Shown in pieces: positions 44,661-51,429 of a stretch of 64,000 bases of DNA (position 1 is its first letter; each line of letters begins with the position of its first letter). The notes under the pieces are model-generated. The model was not told where the DNA came from. It saw nothing but the letters and a program-made list of their open reading frames with translations, and searched no databases. The translations under genes and the position numbers were made by a program. This stretch comes from Methylotenera_A sp031381645 (GTDB lineage: Bacteria; Pseudomonadota; Gammaproteobacteria; Burkholderiales; Methylophilaceae): the NCBI GenBank assembly GCA_031381645.1, contig JANMYB010000082.1, forward strand, positions 1-64,000, written 5' to 3'.

Positions 44661-44961
44661 AAAGCTCGATTCATCCTGCAATAAATACTTTCCTAGTCTG
44701 TCATTCTGAGCATAGCGAAGAATCCAGTTATTTGGCAGCACTGCATGGATTCTTCGCTATGCTCAGAATGACGGCTTTCAGTTGCTTTTGTTATAATCAA
44801 TTCTTTTTAGCTTATGCCATACGAGTTAAAACACCCGTCAACGCCGCGCCACGTCAAGCGTTACTCAAAGCGTGGGCATATTTGTCCAACTGATTTATAA
44901 TAACGTGTTGTTTTTATTTTGCTTGGTTTATTTTAAATTTAAGCCCTATTGGAGATATTGA
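44661..44961. other. 301-bp gap between the YVTN lipoprotein and MxaD-like genes
   Basis: It holds a 73-bp inverted repeat (44700-44772, listed separately) and just after it a TATAAT at 44792-44797 that may be the -10 box for the MxaD-like gene, with a weak TGACGG at -35 made by the repeat's right end. A 28-codon frame at 44814-44900 has no ribosome-binding site and is not called. Confidence 0.55.
44700..44772. repeat. 27-bp perfect inverted repeat, 19-nt loop
   Basis: Arms 44700-44726 and 44746-44772 are exact reverse complements beginning GTCATTCTGAGCATAGCGAA. The same kind of repeat (CATTCTGAGC...GCGAAGAATC) is found dispersed in many bacterial genomes. It may terminate the preceding transcript. 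Confidence 0.9.
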
Positions 44962-45486
44962 ATGAAAAAGTTTTTAGCTTTAATCGCTTTGGCCATGTTG
45001 CCACTCACCACGCTAGCCCACGGTCCTAGCCCACAAAAGGTTGAAAAAACCATCGTGATTAAAGCCGCGCCAGCCAAGGTTTGGGCGATTGTCAAAGATT
45101 TTGGCAACATGCACAGTTGGCACCCAGGCATTGCAAGCACCAAATTAGAGAAAAAAGGCGACGAAACTTTTAGAACATTGACACTAAAATCTGGTGGCGA
45201 TATTTATGAAAAATTGCGTAGTGCCGATGATGCAACCATGAAAATGAAATATGAAATTGTCAGCGGCGTAGCGCCAGTAGCTGATTACAACGCCTATATG
45301 ACAGTTGCTACCGGGCCAGGCGCTGGTGAAAGCACCGTCACATGGGTAGGTCGTTTTTACCGTACCTACAAGTTAAACCCGCCAATTCCAGCAGGACAAG
45401 ATGATGAAACTGCCGTGAACTTTATTACTGGCGTATTTGATAGTGGCTTAGCTGGCTTGAAAAAGGCTGCCGAAAACTCAAAGTAA
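44962..45486 (+). CDS. MxaD-like periplasmic SRPBCC protein
   Basis: The 174-residue protein has a signal peptide (KKFLALIALAMLPLTTLAHG) and a START/SRPBCC (polyketide cyclase-like) domain: VEKTIVIKAAPAKVWAIVKDFGNMHSWHPGI near the N-terminus (in parts) and AVNFITGVFDSGLAGLKKAAE at the end. This combination matches MxaD, a periplasmic protein that helps methanol dehydrogenase pass electrons to cytochrome cL. No mxaF, xoxF or mxaG gene is nearby, so it is an orphan copy. GGAGA precedes the ATG. The call as MxaD-related is by recognition of the family pattern. Confidence 0.75.
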   Translation: MKKFLALIALAMLPLTTLAHGPSPQKVEKTIVIKAAPAKVWAIVKDFGNMHSWHPGIASTKLEKKGDETFRTLTLKSGGDIYEKLRSADDATMKMKYEIVSGVAPVADYNAYMTVATGPGAGESTVTWVGRFYRTYKLNPPIPAGQDDETAVNFITGVFDSGLAGLKKAAENSK

Positions 45487-45673
45487 GTAGCCAGGCAACT
45501 GGCGCTACAACTAATAAATCAGCTACTTCAGCCAATAACTTGGCCTACAAAAAACCTTGGTGGAAGTTTTGGTAAACTAACTGTCATGCTGAACTGGGCT
45601 TTGTCACCCTGAACTTGATTCAGGGTCTTGCCTAAGATTCCGTGTCAAGCACGGAACGACAAAACTGGGCGAG

Positions 45674-45752
45674 ATTGCGGCTCAGACCGTAAAGGTCTTC
45701 ACCGTGGAATATATGTCCTAAAGCACATTATTCACACGTAAAAGGCCGCAAT
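45674..45752. repeat. ATTGCGGC inverted repeat interrupted by element B
   Basis: ATTGCGGC (45674-45681) and GCCGCAAT (45745-45752) are the arms of a common dispersed repeat whose arms normally lie a few bases apart. Here they are separated by 63 bp, containing a hairpin AGACC/GGTCT and the 37-bp element B. Confidence 0.65.
45702..45738. repeat. Element B, copy 2
   Basis: CCGTGGAATATATG-TCCTAAAGCA-CATTATTCACACG (37 bp). It matches the reverse complement of 38477-38513 except at the central stem, where the stem bases are changed. Confidence 0.75.
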
Positions 45753-45814
45753 GACAGCTAAAGCAAGTGACAGGAATAGTAAGTAAATAGCCAGTTGTGA
45801 CACTTTTTGTCAGT

Positions 45815-45841
45815 AAAAAGCGGGATAAAACCCGCTTTTTT
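45815..45841. terminator. Rho-independent terminator upstream of pilA
   Basis: Stem AAAAAGCGGG / CCCGCTTTTT with loop ATAAAA and a T-run. It isolates pilA from transcription arriving from the MxaD-like gene. Confidence 0.85.
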
Positions 45842-45952
45842 GTTGCCTTAAAAACCTAACAAAATCAGCTTTACCTCTTTTAAAATTTATTTTTATTTAA
45901 AAACAATGGGTTATGTATTTTTTAGCGATTAATAGGCACTATATACCTCAAG

Positions 45953-45969
45953 TTGGCACACCTGTTGCT
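45953..45969 (+). promoter_or_regulatory. Sigma-54 (RpoN) promoter of pilA
   Basis: TTGGCACACCTGTTGCT matches the -24/-12 consensus: GG and GC separated by exactly 10 bp, with TGGCAC and TTGCT intact. Transcription would begin near 45980, giving a leader of about 88 nt. RpoN/PilR control of pilin genes is established in Pseudomonas and relatives. Confidence 0.85.
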
Positions 45970-46067
45970 GATACTATTGCAAGCACTGGTATAAATGATT
46001 ACTCGGTGTTGAAAGCGGTTAATTAGTTATACTAAATTTATATTTTACAAAACAAAAGGAAATTAAA

Positions 46068-46511
46068 ATGAAATTATTTCAAAAAGGCTTTACCTTAATC
46101 GAGCTGATGATCGTGGTTGCAATTATCGGTATTTTGGCTGCCATTGCCATTCCACAATATAGTAATTACATTTCTCGCACCAAAGCCGCTTCTTCAATGG
46201 CAGAGATAGGCTCTGTTAAGACAGCTATCGCCTTGTGCGTACAAGAAGTAGGTGGACTTGCTGCTTGCGATACTGGCTCTAATGGCGTATTAACACCTAC
46301 GGCCTCAGCCAATATTTTAACTCCTAGTGCAGTTGTAGATGGCGTGATTTCTGCTACAAGTGCTGCTCAAGTTACACCTGGTACTAACACAGCGTTCACT
46401 TTAACACCATCTACTCCTACTGCAACTGACACTTCACTGACTTGGTCTTTAAGTGGTGGTGCATTGTGCTCTCCTACTCGTGGTATCAAAGGTGCACTTG
46501 GTTGCCCATAA
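46068..46511 (+). CDS. pilA: Type IV major pilin PilA
   Basis: A 147-residue type IVa prepilin. The short basic leader MKLFQKG is followed by the PilD cleavage site G/FTLIELMIVVAIIGILAAIAIP with Glu5 (in parts). The C-terminal globular part is Thr/Ser/Ala-rich and has four cysteines: one pair early (CVQEVGGLAAC) and one at the end (CSPTRGIKGALGC), the latter forming the disulfide-bonded region. AAAGGA precedes the ATG. It is followed by an intrinsic terminator and a pilin accessory gene. Confidence 0.96.
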   Translation: MKLFQKGFTLIELMIVVAIIGILAAIAIPQYSNYISRTKAASSMAEIGSVKTAIALCVQEVGGLAACDTGSNGVLTPTASANILTPSAVVDGVISATSAAQVTPGTNTAFTLTPSTPTATDTSLTWSLSGGALCSPTRGIKGALGCP

Positions 46512-46535
46512 ATCACTAGTAACTTAGTGCAAAGG

Positions 46536-46564
46536 AATCCCCTTGAAAAAGGGGATTTTTTTTT
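46536..46564. terminator. Rho-independent terminator after pilA
   Basis: Stem AATCCCC / GGGGATT with an 8-nt loop and a T8 run, 24 bp after the pilA stop codon. Partial read-through could still express the next gene. Confidence 0.88.
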
Positions 46565-46607
46565 GTTAAAATTCTTTAATCACACAACAACGCAGGAAAC
46601 TAATTAA

Positions 46608-47375
46608 ATGTCTAGATTCAAAGCGGCAAGCTTACATTTTCTTATCAGCTTGACTGTAGTTGTCACCATTATTATTTTAATGCTCACTTTGTGGTACCCC
46701 GACTCATATTTCAAATTAATGGGTGGTAAGGCCTTGATTTATCTCATTTCAGGTGTAGATATTATTTTAGGGCCTTTGCTGACCTTAGCGGTATTTAAAG
46801 TTGATAAAAAAGGTTTGAAGTTTGATTTAGTATGTATCGCGATATTGCAACTGGCTGCAATGAGTTATGGCTTATATGTGATGTTTGAAGCGCGCCCTAT
46901 ATTTACCGTGTTTAATAAAGATGCGTTTTACGTAGCCTCAGTGGTGGATATTGTACCTAGCGAGCTTGCGAAAGGTAAAAAAACGGAGTGGCGCACTGCA
47001 TCAATCACTGGTCCAAGACTGGTTGCGGCATCGGTAATTGCACCAAAAAACAATCCTGAAAAAATACTTTATGAATCAGAATCGCAAATGGGTATTGCTC
47101 AACAGTATCCACGATTTTATGATCATTATGCAAGTCACATACATGACGTGGTGAAAGCGGGGAAACCCCTAGTTGAGCTTGCTACCGCCAACACAGAAAA
47201 CAATAGAGTTATTAGTAAGTTTTTAAGTAAATTAGGCAGACCAATTACGGATTTCTTGTTTTTACCAATTTACTCAGTTACTGGTGAGATGTCAGCAATT
47301 GTAGATGCTAAGACTGGTGACTTTATTCAGATAATTGATGCAATACCGAACACAGTGCCAGCAAAAATTAAATAG
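46608..47375 (+). CDS. tfpZ: Type IV pilin accessory protein, TfpX/TfpZ family
   Basis: A 255-residue inner-membrane protein with helices at about 8-30, 39-62 and 72-92 followed by a periplasmic domain. The motifs YFKLMGGKALIYLISGVDIILGPLLTL (in parts) and FEARPIFTVFNKDAFYVA are hallmarks of the TfpX/TfpY/TfpZ group, which lies beside and supports particular pilin alleles in Pseudomonas, Moraxella and Acinetobacter. It follows pilA and is convergent with the ligase gene, 16 bp between stops. Confidence 0.88.
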   Translation: MSRFKAASLHFLISLTVVVTIIILMLTLWYPDSYFKLMGGKALIYLISGVDIILGPLLTLAVFKVDKKGLKFDLVCIAILQLAAMSYGLYVMFEARPIFTVFNKDAFYVASVVDIVPSELAKGKKTEWRTASITGPRLVAASVIAPKNNPEKILYESESQMGIAQQYPRFYDHYASHIHDVVKAGKPLVELATANTENNRVISKFLSKLGRPITDFLFLPIYSVTGEMSAIVDAKTGDFIQIIDAIPNTVPAKIK

Positions 47376-47391
47376 GCTTACACTATACGAG

Positions 47392-49404
47392 TTATTGTGG
47401 TGGTTGAATCTGTTCTGCAATCGCTTTTAACCCTGCATCGATATCTTCATAAAAATTAGGTGGCAAAATATGTGGCTTGCCTGTTTCAGAGTCTGATTTC
47501 ACCGTCCCCAATTTTTGTTCTAACTCATCCATCTCTGTAATTATTTTAGGTGCGGCAAATTGGCGTAAGGTTTCAACAGCAATTAACTGTTGATCTTTGC
47601 GCGTGCGAATGTGATTTGCTGCATATTGTAGTACATGCATTGCCTCAATTTTATTGCTTCGTGCGACGTGCAAACGGGCAAGCATGATCATGCTTTTGGC
47701 ATGATATGGGTCAGTCTTTAGGTTACCAATAAGTATCTGATGCGCTTTAGCATATGCAACGCTATCGCCTAACAGAGCGTGATGCTCCATTAGCATTTCA
47801 GCCTCGCGCACGCCCATAGCTGGATTATTTGCAGACATTGAGCGCACTGAGTCAAATCGTTCTATTGTCTCGGCGAGAAGATGACGTTTAAACTCTTCCG
47901 TTATCTCATTATTGTTAATGTTATCCGCTAAATATTGTTCCGCAATTTGCAGCATTGCTTGTTGAGAAATATATTCTTTAGGATAAATTGCAGTAATAAA
48001 GCTGGCCACATTATAAGCGCCTACTTTTGGGGCAACCAAGTTAATTGCTTTTAACCCAGGTTGCGAGCCAGTTAAGCAGGCTTGCGCAATAAGATGCATG
48101 ACAAAAGGCAAACTAAGCAGAAAAATAATAAAGCCAACAAATAACTTTTTAACAGATGGTCGAACTTGTCCAAAGTTAGGAATTTTATGGGCTTTTGGCG
48201 TATCGATTAATTGTGCGACCCGAGCAAGATAAAGGCCTGCAATAATACTCATAAAGGCAAACGCAAAAATAAAATTGACGCTTGCCTGAATAAATATAGC
48301 TAATACGCCAAGTAGTAATGCAGTACTTTCAAAGCCCACATTTTCAGCCGCACGCCTAAAACTCTTTCTTAACTGCAACAGTAAACCTAACCCTAAGCTG
48401 AGTAGAATTAATAGCGCTGGAATGCCGCCCTCGGCAGCAAATTCTAAATAATCATTATGCGCTGTAACGCCAGAAGTGGTGTTTTCTAGCGGCGAACGAT
48501 ACATAGGATAATAGCCTGCAAAAGTGCCCCACCCTGTACCAATTATAGGGTGATCCATCGCCATCTTTGCGGTGGATTGCCACATCATTAGCCGTGCATT
48601 GGTTGAAGCGTCTTTTGACAATTGCCCAGCTTGGGTTGATAGTCCGATTTCAAAAGTACGATCTGCCACGCTACTTTTCAAAAATGTTGCACTACAAAAA
48701 TATGCCAGTATCGCAATTAATAGGGTTGTTACAATTAGTTGTTTAGATTTGCTATGACGATAGCCAGCCCATAAAATAATAGGCATCAATAGCAACCAAG
48801 CACCAATGCCGCCGCGTGATGACGTAGCAAATAAAGCGGTGCTCATGATAAACAACCCAGCGCCAAGCAGTAACGACAGATTGAGATTTGGTTTGGATTT
48901 ACTAACTAAAAACAAATAGGCAGCTGGAAACCATAGTAAATTCATCAATGCCGCAAATGCATTGCGATCTATCAATGGTCCTACCGCATAACCATATCCT
49001 ACGTTATTCTTAACTTGCCAGATTGCCCACAACGCCAAACCTACGGCAGCTATAAAAAGCACCACTCGCAATCTTTTCCACACCTCAGAGTAAGTCAGCA
49101 TATTGCTTGCCATTAAATACAGCACAGGCAGGCCTGCTGAAACCCCTAATGACATCATACTGGTGTTTGGTACCGTGCTAGTAAGTGCAACCACAAACAA
49201 CCAAGCCACGTAAACCAGCATAAGCTTTGATAACGCGTATTCCTGCCATGTCTGGCGAACAACTATCGCCCTGCAGCCCACTGCCACCGCAATAATCAGC
49301 AATACTCCAGTTAAGGCGCTACCGATATACCAGAACCCTGAAAGAATTAAACCTAGAAGAAAAAATAATTGAATTGAGATAAAAAGTTTTGTGTTATTCA
49401 GCAT
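47392..49404 (-). CDS. Wzy_C/PglL-type O-oligosaccharyltransferase or O-antigen ligase
   Basis: A 670-residue polytopic membrane protein: about ten helices in the first 430 residues, a Wzy_C domain with the periplasmic loop WGTFAGYYPMYRSPLE and TAHNDYLEFAAEGGIPALL (conserved His), and a C-terminal soluble region with TPR-like repeats (about 530-640). Location beside pilA and tfpZ argues for a pilin O-linked glycosyltransferase (PglL/TfpO type) rather than the LPS ligase, but sequence alone does not separate these. It is transcribed toward tfpZ. Confidence 0.82.
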   Translation of the reverse strand: MLNNTKLFISIQLFFLLGLILSGFWYIGSALTGVLLIIAVAVGCRAIVVRQTWQEYALSKLMLVYVAWLFVVALTSTVPNTSMMSLGVSAGLPVLYLMASNMLTYSEVWKRLRVVLFIAAVGLALWAIWQVKNNVGYGYAVGPLIDRNAFAALMNLLWFPAAYLFLVSKSKPNLNLSLLLGAGLFIMSTALFATSSRGGIGAWLLLMPIILWAGYRHSKSKQLIVTTLLIAILAYFCSATFLKSSVADRTFEIGLSTQAGQLSKDASTNARLMMWQSTAKMAMDHPIIGTGWGTFAGYYPMYRSPLENTTSGVTAHNDYLEFAAEGGIPALLILLSLGLGLLLQLRKSFRRAAENVGFESTALLLGVLAIFIQASVNFIFAFAFMSIIAGLYLARVAQLIDTPKAHKIPNFGQVRPSVKKLFVGFIIFLLSLPFVMHLIAQACLTGSQPGLKAINLVAPKVGAYNVASFITAIYPKEYISQQAMLQIAEQYLADNINNNEITEEFKRHLLAETIERFDSVRSMSANNPAMGVREAEMLMEHHALLGDSVAYAKAHQILIGNLKTDPYHAKSMIMLARLHVARSNKIEAMHVLQYAANHIRTRKDQQLIAVETLRQFAAPKIITEMDELEQKLGTVKSDSETGKPHILPPNFYEDIDAGLKAIAEQIQPPQ

Positions 49405-49524
49405 GTTTAACCAATGAATGAGTGATGAGATACTAAACGTACCAAGTTTGCCACAAAAGCTTTTGTAGCAAAAGCTATCATAATTCCATAATTAGAAATT
49501 AAGCCACTCTTTTCAACTCACTTT

Positions 49525-50607
49525 TTAGCTGGTAGAGCGTGTTCCACCCTCTAATACCATCGCCTTTATACCAAACTGCGCCAAGATAAACGCGGCAGCG
49601 CTGCTGCGGCGACCTGTTTGGCAATATACGATGTATTCTTTAGCATTGTCGATCTGGCTAATATAGCTGCGTAGCTCGTGCAATGGCGCGTTCATTGCAC
49701 CTTCGATATGGTGGTAAGCGTATTCCGAGGCAAAGCGCACATCCAGCCACTCCGCGCCTTGCGCCACTTTGGCATTTGCATTTGCACGGTTAATTGTGCT
49801 CACAATCGGTGCTTTAAGTAGCTCTACAAAATCTTGCTTCTTTAAACGCAATAATTGACCATCAGTTTTCATCGTTACTGTCGCATTACGTTTATTGTCT
49901 GAGGCCAAGGCTTCTTCACCAAAACCCGCGCCGTTAGAAATTTCTGCCAGCACAATTGGCCCGATTTTAGGATCTTTAATGCGCGTGACAGCCGCTGTAC
50001 CTTCTTGAATTAAATAATAATAATCGCCCTCTTGCCCCTGCGTAATAATGGCTTGATTGGCTTCAACAGTCATGGGTGTCATACGCGCAAACATGGCTTC
50101 GATATTAGCTGCAGGTAATTTTGCAAATACGCCGTTCTGTAATTTAAACGAGTTGAAACTTGCTTCGTCAAGCTTCCAATCTTGCTTAACGTCCTGCGCG
50201 TTCACTGATTTTTGCGTTTGCGCAGGCGGATAACCTGAAAGCTGATCCCAAGTGAGCATAATATCCAGCAGATCTAAATCGATGCGCACCACTTCGATTG
50301 TGGTAAGCGCGATGGTATCTTTTATGCTCAACCGCCCAGTATCTACGGGGTGCTTGGCAGCATCTGTGCCTGCTCGCAAAATAACTTTGTTGCCATTTAG
50401 GTAACGCATGCCTAAATCGCCACTCACCAAATATAACGCTTGCGTACTATTTGAACTGATACGCGTGGGGTCTAAATGTTTGCTAACGATTTCCACAAAA
50501 CACACCGCTGCAAGTTCTTCTAAGCGATTGGCCGAAAGTCGCGCAACGGGCTCGAATCGCGCCAATGTGGATTTGGAAATTAGTATCGGTTTACCGTTTT
50601 CAGTCAT
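49525..50607 (-). CDS. Cyclic-nucleotide-binding protein with rhodanese domain
   Basis: The 360 residues contain a degenerate cNMP-binding-like domain (about 15-130), a second, better preserved one (about 160-275) with FGEEALASDNKRNATV where the family phosphate cassette is FGE-x-AL-x-RxAT, and a C-terminal rhodanese domain (about 285-360) with the active-site loop CQTGRRS. No DNA-binding helix-turn-helix is visible, so this is a protein-level effector, not a CRP. It is the last gene of the cyclase-phosphodiesterase operon, 33 bp behind the phosphodiesterase. Confidence 0.9.
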   Translation of the reverse strand: MTENGKPILISKSTLARFEPVARLSANRLEELAAVCFVEIVSKHLDPTRISSNSTQALYLVSGDLGMRYLNGNKVILRAGTDAAKHPVDTGRLSIKDTIALTTIEVVRIDLDLLDIMLTWDQLSGYPPAQTQKSVNAQDVKQDWKLDEASFNSFKLQNGVFAKLPAANIEAMFARMTPMTVEANQAIITQGQEGDYYYLIQEGTAAVTRIKDPKIGPIVLAEISNGAGFGEEALASDNKRNATVTMKTDGQLLRLKKQDFVELLKAPIVSTINRANANAKVAQGAEWLDVRFASEYAYHHIEGAMNAPLHELRSYISQIDNAKEYIVYCQTGRRSSAAAFILAQFGIKAMVLEGGTRSTS

Positions 50608-50640
50608 ATTAATGTTCGCTCATAGATTAATTGTTATTTT

Positions 50641-51405
50641 TCATAGATTGAATAACTGCTGTTGGCATAACGCTTGGCAATGCCGCGTAGTTGGGTTTGT
50701 GGCAATTTCTTGCATGATTTTTACGTCTTCGCCTGGCTTAAGATGCGTGAGATAGGTTTCCACCTGACCATTTAATTGCGCCAATTCACCTGCCAGCGTG
50801 TTCGGACACAAATGCTTGGAAAGGCACGCTAATTCTTCTTCTGCATTGCTAAATGCAGTTTCAATAATTAAGTATTTTAAATTGCTTATTTTGTTGACCA
50901 CATGCCAAAAATCTTGCCCACCTACTGTATCGCCAGAAAACACCAAGCTATTTGCGCCGCTATCTATTTGGTAACCCACGGCTGGCACCACGTGGTTGGC
51001 TGGTAGCGCTGTGATGGTTTTATGGTTTACGCGTACCGCATCGCCCACGCTAATTTGGTGATATACCAAAAACGGATTATTTGTATTTGGAATTTGATTA
51101 AAATCTGGCCAAATAAGCCAGTTAAATATGTGTGTTTTTAAAATATGTATCACTTCTTCTGTGGCGTGAAGTGTGACTGATTGCGTACGCAAACCCATCA
51201 CCGTATCCACCAACAATGGAATAAAACCTATATGGTCTAAATGCGTGTGGGTAACAAAAATATGGTCAATCTTTAGTAAAGCTTCATGCGATAAATCGCC
51301 CACGCCTGTGCCCGCATCTATCAACACATCGTCATCCACCAGCAACGAAGTGGTGCGTTTATCGTCACCTATGCCGCCACTGCAACCTAATACTTTAATC
51401 TGCAT
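50641..51405 (-). CDS. Class II 3',5'-cyclic-nucleotide phosphodiesterase (metallo-beta-lactamase fold)
   Basis: A 254-residue metallohydrolase. The metal motif THTHLDHIGFIPLLVD and later ALPANHVVPAVGYQID, SLVFSGDT and LIIETAFSNAEEELA fit the class II cyclic nucleotide phosphodiesterases (PDE1/CpdP type). It sits 24 bp after the cyclase gene and before the cNMP-binding gene, which strongly supports cAMP (or cGMP) as its substrate. The protein has no signal peptide and should be cytoplasmic. Confidence 0.85.
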   Translation of the reverse strand: MQIKVLGCSGGIGDDKRTTSLLVDDDVLIDAGTGVGDLSHEALLKIDHIFVTHTHLDHIGFIPLLVDTVMGLRTQSVTLHATEEVIHILKTHIFNWLIWPDFNQIPNTNNPFLVYHQISVGDAVRVNHKTITALPANHVVPAVGYQIDSGANSLVFSGDTVGGQDFWHVVNKISNLKYLIIETAFSNAEEELACLSKHLCPNTLAGELAQLNGQVETYLTHLKPGEDVKIMQEIATNPTTRHCQALCQQQLFNL

Positions 51406-51429
51406 GCTTTATATTTGCCCCACTCTAGT

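Larger units (their letters stand above)
45487..46067. other. 580-bp gap before pilA holding a repeat mosaic, a terminator and the pilA promoter
   Basis: No gene is supported. From left: a hairpin CCCTGAA/TTCAGGG (45607-45625), a hairpin TTCCGTG/CACGGAA (45638-45656), the split repeat ATTGCGGC/GCCGCAAT with element B inside (45674-45752), a rho-independent terminator (45815-45841) and a sigma-54 promoter (45953-45969). Confidence 0.75.

Noticed and set aside
44814..44900. 28-codon frame with a basic peptide between the YVTN and MxaD-like genes
   Set aside because: No ribosome-binding site and no second line of evidence; a TATAAT upstream fits the next gene equally well.
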